Below, piece by piece: positions 43,205 to 52,236 of a stretch of 64,000 nt of DNA (its first letter is position 1; each line of letters begins with the position of its first letter). Made by a program: the position numbers and the translations under genes. The notes below the pieces were generated by a model. It was not told the DNA's origin. It saw nothing but the letters and a program-made list of their open reading frames with translations, and did not search any database. The stretch covers positions 1-64,000 of the forward strand of contig NZ_QMDX01000012.1 in NCBI RefSeq assembly GCF_007421925.1, in the 5' to 3' direction. This stretch comes from Haloglomus irregulare (GTDB lineage: Archaea; Halobacteriota; Halobacteria; Halobacteriales; Haloarculaceae).

Positions 43205-45400
43205 ATGAGCGATGAGGGCGACCGGGGCGTGCGGCTCGTCGTCCAGGGGGCCGAGAAGCGCGACGCCGGGCGGGGCGTGGCCCGGCTTCCCGAGCACGCC
43301 CGCCGGCAGTTGGGGGTCCTCAGCGGCGACACGGTCGTCGTGGAGGGCGAGCGTCCCACGGTCGCGAAGGTGTGGCCCGGCGGTGACGTGGACGGCATCC
43401 GCATCGACGCCGACACCCGCGCGAACGCGGGCATCACCATCGGCGACGAGGTGGCGGTGCGGCCGGTATCGGTGGCCGACGCGACCGAAATCGCGCTGGA
43501 CGTCCCCGTGGAGCTGGACGAGGCGACGCTGGAGGCGGTGCGGCGGGACCTGCTGGACCGGCCCCTGCGGGCGGGCGAGACGGTCCGGCTCGAACGACTC
43601 GGGGCGCGGGCGACCATCCGCGCGACCGACCCCGACGGGACGGTCCGGGTGACCGGGCGGACCGACGTTCGGGTCATCTCGCATCCCGACCGGGACGCGG
43701 GCGATGGTGCCGCTCGGACCGACAGCTCGGGGGGGTCGGGCACCCCCTCTGCCGGAGGGACAGTCGGCGACGAGGGCGCGACGACTGTCGAGACCGGGAG
43801 CCCGGCGGAGGGCGATGCCGGCGCGCAACTGAACGTCACCTACGAGGACATCGGTGGGCTGGACGAGGAGCTGGACCTCGTCCGGGAGATGATCGAGCTG
43901 CCGCTCTCCGAGCCGGAGCTGTTCCGCCAGCTCGGCATCGACCCGCCGAAGGGCGTGCTGCTGCACGGGCCGCCGGGGACGGGCAAGACGCTCATCGCGA
44001 AGGCAGTCGCGAGCGAGGTCGATGCCCACTTCGAGACCATCTCCGGCCCGGAGGTCGTCTCGAAGTACAAGGGCGACAGCGAGGAGCGGCTCCGCGAGAC
44101 CTTCGACCGGGCCGAGACGAGCGCCCCCGCGGTCGTCTTCATCGACGAGATCGACTCCATCGCCGGCGCGCGCGACGAGGAGGCGGACATGGAGAACCGA
44201 CTGGTCGCGCAGCTACTGACCCTGATGGACGGGCTGGACGGCCGCGGCGAGGTGGTCGTCATCGGCGCGACCAACCGTGTCGACAGCATCGACCCGGCAC
44301 TCCGGCGGGGCGGGCGCTTCGACCGCGAGATCGAGATCGGCGCGCCGCGGGCAGCGGGTCGCCGGGAGATACTGGATGTCCACACCCGGGGCGTCCGGCT
44401 GGCCGAGGACGTGGATCTCGACGCGTACGCCGAGCGCACGCACGGCTTCGTCGGCGCGGACCTCGCGTCGCTCGTGAAGGAGGCCGGGATGGTGGCGCTA
44501 CGGGACCGCGCGGACCGCGACCCGCTCACGGTCACGAGGACCGACTTCGAGACCGCGTTGAGCGCCGTCGAGCCGAGCGCGATGCGCGAGTACGTCGCCG
44601 AAGCGCCCGACGCGACCTTCGACGACGTGGGCGGGCTGGACGGGGCAAAGCGGACGCTGCAGGAGGCCGTCGAGTGGCCGCTCCAGTACGGCGCGCTGTT
44701 CGAGGCGACCCGGACGGACCCGCCCAGCGGCGTCCTCCTGCACGGCCCGCCCGGGACGGGCAAGACACTGCTGGCGCGGGCGCTGGCCGGCGAGTCCGAG
44801 GTCAACTTCATCGCCGTCGACGGTCCGGAGCTGCTGGACCGCTACGTCGGCGAGTCCGAACGCGCCGTCCGCGAGGTGTTCGACCGCGCGCGACAGTCCG
44901 CACCGTCGATCCTCTTCTTCGACGAGATCGACGCCGTCGCCGGGGCCCGGGGGGCCGGCCAGCAGGAGGTGACCGAGCGCGTCGTCTCGCAACTGCTGAC
45001 CGAACTCGACGGGCTGGAGGACAACCCGAACGTGGTGGTGCTGGCGGCCACCAACCGTCGGGACGCGCTGGACCCCGCGCTGCTGCGCCCGGGGCGGCTG
45101 GAGGCACACGTCGAGGTGCCCGCGCCGGACGCCGCGGGCCGTCGCGCCGTCCTCCGGGTCCACGGCCGGGGCAAGCCGTTCGCCGACGACGTCGATCTCG
45201 ACGAGTTCGTGCCCGTCACGGAGGGGTTCTCCGGCGCGGATCTGGAGGCACTGGTCCGGGAGGCGTCGATGCGGGCCATCCGCGAGTTCGCGGCCGACCT
45301 GGGGCCGGAGGCGGCGACCGAACGCGCCGACGAGGTCCGCATCACGCGGGCTCACTTCGAGCAAGCGCTGGAGGCGGTGGAGCCGTCGCTGCAGGGGTGA
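43205..45400 (+). CDS. CDC48/VAT-family AAA ATPase
   Basis: This 731-residue double AAA unfoldase has the N-terminal double-psi barrel (1-90) and beta-clam domain (to about 165), a Ser/Gly/Thr-rich linker (165-205), then two AAA modules. D1 has GPPGTGKT (255-262) and VFIDEID (311-317). D2 has GPPGTGKT (514-521) and FFDEID (571-576). Arginine-finger segments follow each ([36 protein letters not shown]). CDC48 extracts and unfolds proteins for degradation by the archaeal proteasome. It has no AT-rich promoter element in the 289 bases upstream. Confidence 0.94.
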   Translation: MSDEGDRGVRLVVQGAEKRDAGRGVARLPEHARRQLGVLSGDTVVVEGERPTVAKVWPGGDVDGIRIDADTRANAGITIGDEVAVRPVSVADATEIALDVPVELDEATLEAVRRDLLDRPLRAGETVRLERLGARATIRATDPDGTVRVTGRTDVRVISHPDRDAGDGAARTDSSGGSGTPSAGGTVGDEGATTVETGSPAEGDAGAQLNVTYEDIGGLDEELDLVREMIELPLSEPELFRQLGIDPPKGVLLHGPPGTGKTLIAKAVASEVDAHFETISGPEVVSKYKGDSEERLRETFDRAETSAPAVVFIDEIDSIAGARDEEADMENRLVAQLLTLMDGLDGRGEVVVIGATNRVDSIDPALRRGGRFDREIEIGAPRAAGRREILDVHTRGVRLAEDVDLDAYAERTHGFVGADLASLVKEAGMVALRDRADRDPLTVTRTDFETALSAVEPSAMREYVAEAPDATFDDVGGLDGAKRTLQEAVEWPLQYGALFEATRTDPPSGVLLHGPPGTGKTLLARALAGESEVNFIAVDGPELLDRYVGESERAVREVFDRARQSAPSILFFDEIDAVAGARGAGQQEVTERVVSQLLTELDGLEDNPNVVVLAATNRRDALDPALLRPGRLEAHVEVPAPDAAGRRAVLRVHGRGKPFADDVDLDEFVPVTEGFSGADLEALVREASMRAIREFAADLGPEAATERADEVRITRAHFEQALEAVEPSLQG

Positions 45401-45548
45401 GCGAGCAGGCGATACCGCTCCCGGACGCCGGACCGTGGTACCGCGCTGGCGGACCCGGACGAGGAGTGGCGTCCCCCCCGCCCGGCTCGGTGGTCCAGCG
45501 GCGACTCGTCAGCGCATGGGAGGGTTGCTGCGTGACCCGTCTTGGATT

Positions 45549-46256
45549 TCAGCGTCGCTCAAGCCGTGCCCGGTAGTGGACACCGTCATCGCCTCGGTCC
45601 ACGTCGTCCAGTCGCCAGCCGGTTCCCACGGTCGCGTCCCGGAGCCGGTCGGGTCCGAACAGGAGGAACAGGAGCGTCGGGCCGACGGTGCCCTCGTACT
45701 CGAAGTGGAAGACGCGGTGGGCCAGTCCGCGTCCCGGCCGCGACCGGTAGCCGAGCAGCCCGTCCGGGTCGACGTTCGCGGGGTCGTAACTGTCGAGCAC
45801 CGCCGTCGCGTCCGGGGTAGTCACGAACGCCAGATCGTCGAGGAACAGTCGCAGACCGGCCATCGAACCGGCGAGGCCGACCTGCGTGCCGATGGTGAGC
45901 GCGCTCCCGAACCGGTCGCGCTCGAACGAGTCCCGGAGGGCGAACATGTCGACGACCCGGGCGTCCTCGACGCCGCGGTCGCTCACCACGGCGACCAGGT
46001 CATCGTCGACGTCGGTCGCGATGGTCTCGAACTGCTCCTGGAACGCCAGGGCGTGGTGGCCGGCCCCACAGCCCAGGTCGAGCAGCGGCCCGGAGAGGGC
46101 GTCGGTCAGCCACGGGTCCTCCTCGGGGGCGAAGTCGTCGAAATAGAACGCCTCGATGGGATGCTCGAGCGTCTCTGGACCGTCCCGCTGGAGGAGTGCC
46201 GACTCGCGGGTCCCCTCGTGGTGGTCGCGGACCGCGCGACCGAACGGGTCCGACAT
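45549..46256 (-). CDS. SAM-dependent methyltransferase
   Basis: This 235-residue class I methyltransferase has motif I PLLDLGCGAGHHALAF and motif II IATDVDDDLVAVV. The C-terminal part has GYRSRPGRGLAHRVFHFEYEG, unlike common families I can name. The start was set at MSDPFGRAV because upstream residues are not conserved. Substrate unknown. It is convergent with CDC48, whose stop lies 148 bases away. Confidence 0.8.
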   Translation of the reverse strand: MSDPFGRAVRDHHEGTRESALLQRDGPETLEHPIEAFYFDDFAPEEDPWLTDALSGPLLDLGCGAGHHALAFQEQFETIATDVDDDLVAVVSDRGVEDARVVDMFALRDSFERDRFGSALTIGTQVGLAGSMAGLRLFLDDLAFVTTPDATAVLDSYDPANVDPDGLLGYRSRPGRGLAHRVFHFEYEGTVGPTLLFLLFGPDRLRDATVGTGWRLDDVDRGDDGVHYRARLERR

Positions 46257-46449
46257 GGTCTGTAGCGTGGCCGCGGGCCAGTTAAGCGGTTTCCCGGTGT
46301 GCAGAGAGTTCACGCGGCCCAGCGGAGCGGCAACGGCTGAACGAGCATCATCTTTATCCAGCGGGACGTGGTTCGAGACCAGTACCGACCATCTCCATTT
46401 TATCCGGAGCGTAAACCCGAAACCCTACGAACATCGCTCCCGCGTCGGT

Positions 46450-49338
46450 TCAGTCCCAGAACGACTTCGTCCGGGCGTACTGACGCTCCTTGGTCAGGAT
46501 GTCCCGGTAGAAGTCGTCCTCGTCCTCACGGAGCTTGTTGATGACCTGCGCGGCGTTGTGGGGCCCGACACCGCGGGCAGCCAGCGCGATGACCGCCTGC
46601 TTGCCGTGGCTCTGGACCAGGCTCGCGGCGCGGTAGGCGCGCTCGGTCTGTTTCTCCTGGTCCTCGTCCTTCTCACTCGCGCGGACGGCCTGGACGACCT
46701 CGTCGGCCCAGGGGTTCAGCGCCGCGACCCGCGTCGAGCCACAGTCGGGACATTCGGGCTGGTCGGGGACCCGCTTGACCTGCTGGCGCCGGTCCCAGTC
46801 GTGGCAGTGACAGCAGAACAGGATGACGCGGTCGTTCTGCAGCCGGTCCTTCACCGTCGCGATGACACTCGCGTCCGCGTTCTCCGGCGCGAGCAGTTCG
46901 CGACCGGAGGAGCGCCCGCCCAGGCCGATGGGGGTCCGCTGGCCGATGACCTCGATACCGATGGGAACGAGCCCGTGGTTCGCGTCGGCCGCCGGAGCCC
47001 CGTCGCCCCCCGCCTGGAGTCGCCGGAGGACGTCCGCGGCTCGGCCGACGGCGAGGTCCTCGTGGAGGGTCTCCCGGACGGCCTCGTCGTAGACCGGCGA
47101 GTCCTGCAGCGCCGCGAGGAGGCGGTCGCGGCCGAAGTTCGCGGCGCCAGCGCCGCGGTACCGCTTCAACGCACCGAACTTGGCCGCCACCTGCGCGAGC
47201 TTGAACTTCAGGGAGTCCGCGTTCTTCAGCGAGAGCTCGACCAGCGGCCGGAGGTGGTCCGGGTCGGTGGTCTCCAGCGTGTCGATGGCGTCGCTCGCCC
47301 GGATGCCGCCGGGGACCTCCAGCTCGATGCGGTACGGGTCGACCTCCATCGCGACGCTGGAGCCCGACTGCTGGCCCAGCAGCGCAGAGAGCACCCGTCC
47401 CAGCGTCTCGTTCGTCCGGTGGCCGAACGAGGCGTTGAGGACCACCTCGCGGGCCTTGAACTCGACCACGACCCGCGAGGGGCCGGGGACGGGGGCGTCG
47501 GCGTCGACGTGGTCGACGACCTGCTCCAGCGCGGAGTGTGCGGTGTGTTCGTCCGTCGGGTAGGCGTCGGCCACCCACCGGGCGACGGTGTCGCGGCCCG
47601 CGCCGCGTTCGAACCGGCGGCCGGCCTGCTCCCGGATGCGGGCGACGTGCTGGGCCACGTCGTAGGGGACGGGGATCTCCTGGCCGACCCAGGAGGGGAC
47701 CTCGCCGCCGGGGTCCTCCACGGGCGTCACCTTCACCGCCTCCTCCTCCTCGTCGACCTCCGTGATGCGCCACATCTCGCCGCCCTGGATGAACACCTCG
47801 CCAGGGCCGGCGAAGTTGACGACGAACCGTTCCGCGAGGGTACCGACCGTCCGCCCGGAGGCCATGTCCTCGACGGTGTAGTTGGCCTCGTCGGGGATCA
47901 TCGAGAGGTTGGCGTAGAAGTACTGCCAGGTGCCACGGGACTTCTCGAGCCGGTCGGCGTCCTCGTCCAGCCAGAGGACGCGGTTCTCGCTCAGCTCGCG
48001 GACGACCTCCTTGAACTCGCCCTCGTCGAGGTCGCGGAAGGGGTAAGCCCGCGTGATGATCTCGTAGGCGCCGCGCGCGGATATCTCGCCGAAACCCATC
48101 AGCAGGCCGCAGAGCTGGTTCGCGACCGTGTCGAGGCTGCCGTCGTGGAGTCGTGCTGGCTCCACGTCGCCGTCGAGGGCGCGCTCGGCGATGGCCAGCG
48201 CCTCGAAGGTGTCGTCCGGGCGGGTCGTGATGACCGTCCCCGAGGAGACCTGGTCGCGGCGGTGGCCCGCGCGGCCGACCCGCTGGAGCAGCCGGCAGAC
48301 CTGCCGCGGGGACTGGTACTGGACGACGTGGTCGATGTGGCCCACGTCGATGCCCAGCTCCATGGAGGAGGTGCAGAGTAGCCCGTCCAGCTCGCCGGCC
48401 TTGAAGCCGTCCTCCACGTCGATACGGGCCGACTTCGACAGCGAGCCGTGGTGGATGCCGATGTTCGTCCCGAGTTCCTTCAGCCGCGAGCCCAACGCCT
48501 CCGCGGTCTGGCGGGTGTTGACGAAGACGAGCGTGGCCTCGTGCTCGCGGACGAGGTCGTCGATGACGCGGACGTGGCTGGCGACGGTGGCCTCGGTCAT
48601 CAGCTGGCCGGCCAGCCGCTCGTCGCGCTCGGTCACCCGGGGCTCCCGGACCTCGATGTCGAGCCGCGAGCCCACGTCCACCTCGACGATCGTCGGCTCG
48701 GGACCACCGGTGAGAAAGCGCCCCACCTCCGTGGGGTCGCCGACGGTCGCCGAGAGGCCGACCCGCTGGAACCCGTCGGCGTACTCGCGGAGGTGTTCCA
48801 GTCCGACTGTGAGCTGCGCGCCGCGCTTGGCCGCCGCGAGTTCGTGGACCTCGTCGATGACGACGTGGGCGACATCGGCCAGCGCCCGCCGGAGCTTCTT
48901 GCCGGTGAACATCGCCTGCAGCGTCTCCGGCGTCGTCACCAGTACGTCCGGCGGGTCGTCGGCCTGCTTCGAGCGCTGGTAGTCCGTCGTGTCCCCGTGT
49001 CGGACATCGACCTCCACGCCGAGTTCCTCGCCCCACCACTCCAGCCGCTCGCGCATATCGCGGTTGAGCGCCCGCAGCGGCGTGATGTACAGCGCCTGGA
49101 CCCCGTGGGTCGGCTCCCGGCCGGCGATGGCCGAGAAGACCGGCAGCATCGCCGTCTCGGTCTTGCCGGTGCCGGTCGGCGCGACGACCAGACAGTCATC
49201 CCCCCGGGCCAGCGGCGGGATAGCGCGACGCTGTGGCTCCGTCGGCGTGGTGAACCCCCGCTCGGAGAGCGCCGCTCGAACGTCCGCGTGCAGGTGGGCG
49301 AAGGCGTCCGCACCTGCGACCGGCTCCGGTTCGCTCAC
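46450..49338 (-). CDS. Lhr-type ATP-dependent DNA/RNA helicase
   Basis: This 962-residue superfamily 2 helicase has Walker A APTGTGKT (53-60) and box II DEVH (162-165) plus LSATVGD as motif III. The second RecA core has VFVNTRQTAEALG and the motif VI segment QRVGRAGHRRDQ. A large C-terminal region, typical of Lhr-core proteins, carries a four-cysteine zinc finger (CCHCHDW...CPDCG). Lhr enzymes unwind DNA or RNA-DNA hybrids and act in repair or RNA turnover. It is divergent from the thioesterase gene. It is longer than bacterial Lhr-core (about 850) chiefly because of the zinc finger region. Confidence 0.9.
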   Translation of the reverse strand: MSEPEPVAGADAFAHLHADVRAALSERGFTTPTEPQRRAIPPLARGDDCLVVAPTGTGKTETAMLPVFSAIAGREPTHGVQALYITPLRALNRDMRERLEWWGEELGVEVDVRHGDTTDYQRSKQADDPPDVLVTTPETLQAMFTGKKLRRALADVAHVVIDEVHELAAAKRGAQLTVGLEHLREYADGFQRVGLSATVGDPTEVGRFLTGGPEPTIVEVDVGSRLDIEVREPRVTERDERLAGQLMTEATVASHVRVIDDLVREHEATLVFVNTRQTAEALGSRLKELGTNIGIHHGSLSKSARIDVEDGFKAGELDGLLCTSSMELGIDVGHIDHVVQYQSPRQVCRLLQRVGRAGHRRDQVSSGTVITTRPDDTFEALAIAERALDGDVEPARLHDGSLDTVANQLCGLLMGFGEISARGAYEIITRAYPFRDLDEGEFKEVVRELSENRVLWLDEDADRLEKSRGTWQYFYANLSMIPDEANYTVEDMASGRTVGTLAERFVVNFAGPGEVFIQGGEMWRITEVDEEEEAVKVTPVEDPGGEVPSWVGQEIPVPYDVAQHVARIREQAGRRFERGAGRDTVARWVADAYPTDEHTAHSALEQVVDHVDADAPVPGPSRVVVEFKAREVVLNASFGHRTNETLGRVLSALLGQQSGSSVAMEVDPYRIELEVPGGIRASDAIDTLETTDPDHLRPLVELSLKNADSLKFKLAQVAAKFGALKRYRGAGAANFGRDRLLAALQDSPVYDEAVRETLHEDLAVGRAADVLRRLQAGGDGAPAADANHGLVPIGIEVIGQRTPIGLGGRSSGRELLAPENADASVIATVKDRLQNDRVILFCCHCHDWDRRQQVKRVPDQPECPDCGSTRVAALNPWADEVVQAVRASEKDEDQEKQTERAYRAASLVQSHGKQAVIALAARGVGPHNAAQVINKLREDEDDFYRDILTKERQYARTKSFWD

Positions 49339-49444
49339 TACTACTCACGTGGGGATGTGGGCTCTTGAGCGGCGTGGTCGCCCGGACACCGGCATCCGGG
49401 AACGGGCCACGCGCTTTTTCTCCCCCACCAGCGAACCCCTGCAC

Positions 49445-49885
49445 ATGCCAGACCTGGTCGACACGCGGATTCAGAACCGGTGGATGGTCCAGCCCAACCA
49501 CGCCAACACCCTCGGCGCCGCGCACGGGGGGAACGTCCTGAAGTGGATGGACGAGGCCGGCGCGATGAGTGCGGTGCGGTTCTCCGGCGAGACCTGCGTC
49601 ACCGCCCACATGGACGAGGTGAACTTCAAGCAGCCCGTCCCGGTCGGCGAGACGGCCTTCATCGACGCCTACGTCTACGGCGCCGGCCGCTCCAGCGTGA
49701 ACGTCCGGGCGCAGGTGTACCGCGAGGACCTCAGGAGCGGCCGCCGGGAGCTGACCACGAACTGCTACATGGTGTTCGTCGCCATCGACGAGGCGAACTC
49801 GCCCGTCCCCGTCCCGGACCTCACCGTCTCGACCGAGCAGGGCGAGCAACTCTACGAGGCCGCTCTGGAGGACGCCCCGGAGTAG
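49445..49885 (+). CDS. Acyl-CoA thioesterase (hotdog fold)
   Basis: This 146-residue YciA/BACH-type thioesterase hydrolyses acyl-CoA to free acid and CoA. QPNHANTLGAAHGGNVLKWM contains the conserved N/H-rich active-site turn. The hotdog strand VTAHMDEVNFKQPVPVGE follows, then AQVYREDLRSGRRELTTN. The start at 49445 is chosen because the MPDLVDTRIQNRWMVQP start is typical. It is divergent from the helicase gene. Confidence 0.9.
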   Translation: MPDLVDTRIQNRWMVQPNHANTLGAAHGGNVLKWMDEAGAMSAVRFSGETCVTAHMDEVNFKQPVPVGETAFIDAYVYGAGRSSVNVRAQVYREDLRSGRRELTTNCYMVFVAIDEANSPVPVPDLTVSTEQGEQLYEAALEDAPE

Positions 49886-50205
49886 CGGGGGGTTCCGAAC
49901 GCGCGCGGTTTTCCACCTATGCGGATTCCTCCGAGGTTGCGGCCGATACCGGGCGTCATCCGACGGCTCCGTCGGAATATCTCCGGTATCGACAGGATAT
50001 CGTCCCCGTTCTGCTGTTAGTCGTGGTCGCGTGCCCGCGGGCCCACGCAGGAGCTACGGACGTGGCACTGGAGATCACCGACATTCGCGGGACGTCCATC
50101 GCCACCCGCCAGCGGTCGACCGACCGGTTCCTGCCGGCGGCGGTCGGTGCCGGCGTGGTGTGGCCTGCCCCGGCGATGCCGACCGTCCGAGGCGGCAGGG
50201 CGCCA
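49886..50205. other. Convergent intergenic region with a nested inverted repeat
   Basis: No gene is evident in these 320 bases between the convergent thioesterase and isomerase genes. It contains the nested repeat at 49944-49991 (separate entry) and otherwise ordinary GC-rich sequence. Confidence 0.5.
49944..49991. terminator. Nested inverted repeat, possible bidirectional terminator
   Basis: An outer stem CGATACCGG/CCGGTATCG (9 bp) encloses symmetric 6-base loops (GCGTCA and ATATCT) and an inner stem TCCGACGG/CCGTCGGA (8 bp) around CT. Both stems are perfect. It begins 58 bases after the thioesterase stop codon in a convergent gap, a natural place for a bidirectional terminator; a site for a dimeric protein or an RNA element is also possible. 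Confidence 0.55.
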
Positions 50206-51039
50206 CTACCGTCCGAGCAGGCGGTCGACGTGGCGCTTGCCGAGCGCGATGGTCTCGAGGTCCCGCGTCCCGACCTCCAGCGTCGCGGTGCCGGACCAGC
50301 CGTCCAGCGACGAGAACAGGCCGGCGAGGTCGATCTCGCCCATCCCCGCCGGGAGGTGTTCGTCGCTGCCGCCACGGGTATCCGAGAGGTGGAGATGGTC
50401 GATGCGGCCGGCGTTGGCCGCGGCGTGCGTCCCGAGGTCGACGGCCGGCTCCCCGAGCACGGCGTGGGCGGTGTCGAAGGTCGTGCCGAGGCCGTCGGCG
50501 GCGCCGCCGAGCGCGGCGAACAGGTCGTCGAACTCCGGCGCGACGAAGGGGCCGTCGATGACGTTCTCGGGGACCGGCGGGACGTCGCGCTCGCGGGCCG
50601 CCCGCACGACGCGCCGGCAGCCGTCGACGGCGAACTCCCGGCGCTCGGCGTCCGTCCAGCCCAGGTCCCAGGCGTCCGAGGCGGGGTGGAAGACGGCCTT
50701 CGACGCGTCCAGCTCGGCCGCGAGGTCGAGACAGGCGCGGCACTCCCGGACGGCCCCGTCCCGGACGGGCCCGAACGGCGAGCCGAGGTCCAGCGCGAAC
50801 GGGAGGTGGACGACACAGTCGAGGCCGGTATCGGCCAGCGCGGCCGCGAGCGGGTCGCGCCAGGCGGCCGCTCGGGAGCGGGCGTTCGGCCCGTCGAGCA
50901 GTACCTCGACGTGGTCGAACCCCTCGCTCGCGGCCCACTCGACCGCGGGCCGGACGTCGCGGTGCGGGAGGGTGAAACCCAGTTCCACGTCGACCGTCGC
51001 GTCGACGGGCGCCGGGTCGGGGTCGGGACCGATGAACAC
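50206..51039 (-). CDS. Sugar phosphate isomerase/epimerase-type TIM barrel protein
   Basis: This is an AP endonuclease family 2/xylose-isomerase-like TIM barrel (about 277 residues). Metal-ligand segments are visible: FTLPHRDVRPAVEWAASEGF, FDHVEVLLDG, CVVHLPFALDLGSP, KAVFHPASDAWDLGW, PVPENVIDGP, TTFDTAHAVLG and HLHLSDTRGG. Substrate unknown. I give the GTG at 51039 as the start; a GTG at 50988 (VELGFTLPH) fits the conserved domain edge better and removes 17 residues. Divergent from DUF5806. Confidence 0.82.
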   Translation of the reverse strand: MFIGPDPDPAPVDATVDVELGFTLPHRDVRPAVEWAASEGFDHVEVLLDGPNARSRAAAWRDPLAAALADTGLDCVVHLPFALDLGSPFGPVRDGAVRECRACLDLAAELDASKAVFHPASDAWDLGWTDAERREFAVDGCRRVVRAARERDVPPVPENVIDGPFVAPEFDDLFAALGGAADGLGTTFDTAHAVLGEPAVDLGTHAAANAGRIDHLHLSDTRGGSDEHLPAGMGEIDLAGLFSSLDGWSGTATLEVGTRDLETIALGKRHVDRLLGR

Positions 51040-51181
51040 GGGTGGGGTGACACGCCCCCGCCTGTTGAACCCCCGGATTACCCCGACGACGACGTCCGAA
51101 CGGGCGGGCCGTCGGTCGGCCGTCATCGGCCCGTCCGACGCCGCCGACACCCCTTTGACCGACACGCCCGGACCCGGCAGT

Positions 51182-51895
51182 ATGACTGACGAGGCCGACG
51201 GACGACCGGACGGGGAGCCGGACGTCGACAGCGCGGACCCCTCGCCGACGCCACGGGACCCCGAGCCGGCGGAGCCGGCCGTCGAACGGGCCGCCGGTGC
51301 CGACGACCCGACGACCCCCATGGCACCGGACGTGCCCGAGGACGTCCGGAAGTACGACCGGTTCAAGAAGATGGACGGGGCGACCTACGACCGGGCCAAC
51401 GACTTCCTCCGGGACCGGACCTACATCACCGCCCGCGAGTGGGCCATCGCCCGGCTCTGCGCGGACTTCCGCACCGAGACCGGCGTCGAGATGACGAAGA
51501 TCGGCGAGAACCTGCCGCATCTCGTCCCGTTCATGACCGATACCTACACGCCACAGGCGGTGAACCAGGCCCGCGCCTCGTTCAAGGACAAGGTCCGCAA
51601 GTCCGGCGCGACCTTTCTTTACGGTGCGATGTGCGACTTCTACACCGCCGAGGAGCTCGACGAGTTGATGTACGAGGTGACGGAGGTCGCCAAGTTCCTC
51701 CTCGAGGTGGAGGGGGTCGAGCTCACCGTCGAGGAGGAACTCGCCGCCGAGGACCGCATCAGTGAGGTGATGCGCGAGGTCCGGGAGTCCTCGGCCGCGC
51801 TCCGCCACGACCACGTGACCTGCCCGGAATGTGGCCACCACATCGACTCCGAGGAGGCCCACGAGGACCCGGACCCCGCAAGCGCCGACGACTGA
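51182..51895 (+). CDS. DUF5806-type haloarchaeal protein
   Basis: This 237-residue protein has a disordered Pro/Asp-rich N-terminus (1-55). The conserved core is KYDRFKKMDGATYDRANDFL followed by TAREWAIARLCADFRTETG. A C-terminal half-ribbon CPECGHH with only two cysteines suggests a shared zinc site between monomers. I recall it as DUF5806, role unknown. Confidence 0.75.
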   Translation: MTDEADGRPDGEPDVDSADPSPTPRDPEPAEPAVERAAGADDPTTPMAPDVPEDVRKYDRFKKMDGATYDRANDFLRDRTYITAREWAIARLCADFRTETGVEMTKIGENLPHLVPFMTDTYTPQAVNQARASFKDKVRKSGATFLYGAMCDFYTAEELDELMYEVTEVAKFLLEVEGVELTVEEELAAEDRISEVMREVRESSAALRHDHVTCPECGHHIDSEEAHEDPDPASADD

Positions 51896-52236
51896 ACCGC
51901 CGTCAGCTACAGCGCGACCGGGTCCGCGGGTCGACGCTGCTCCTCACGCCGACCCGACGCCGACAGGAGCCAGCGTCTCCTCGATGACCCGCCCGTGGTC
52001 CCGGAGGAACAGGTCGCCGAACGGCCCGTGGCCCGCCCCCGGAATCATCAGCACCCCCCGGTCGCTCCCCCCGCTCGGCTCGCCGAACCGCCCAGGATAC
52101 GCCTCGCCGCCGACCTCCGGCGTCACGTCCTGGGACATCGTCCGAGCGGTACGGCGCCATCGCCCGAACAGCTGCAGCCCGTTCGGGCGGGGTCCGCGTG
52201 TGTGGAGCGACCCCCGGGGCGTCGGGAACGCCCGTG
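51896..52236. other. Gap holding only a decayed hydrolase fragment
   Basis: 341 bases between DUF5806 and the CorC-like gene. Apart from the alpha/beta-hydrolase remnant at 51944-52138 I see no gene or strong promoter element. Confidence 0.5.
51944..52138 (-). pseudogene. Truncated N-terminus of an alpha/beta hydrolase
   Basis: This 64-codon frame reads as the beginning of a dienelactone-hydrolase-like protein: GGEAYPGRFGEPSGGSDRGV, then LMIPGAGHGPFGDLF, which is the first strand and oxyanion loop. It then jumps to an unrelated helix and stops. The nucleophile, acid and histidine of the triad are missing. A plausible downstream continuation is in another frame (RREEQRRPADPVAL). This suggests internal deletion with frameshift. 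Confidence 0.5.

Noticed and set aside
46156-48381. 741-codon plus-strand frame opposite the Lhr helicase
   Set aside because: The minus strand has all helicase motifs in order; the plus-strand reading is low complexity.
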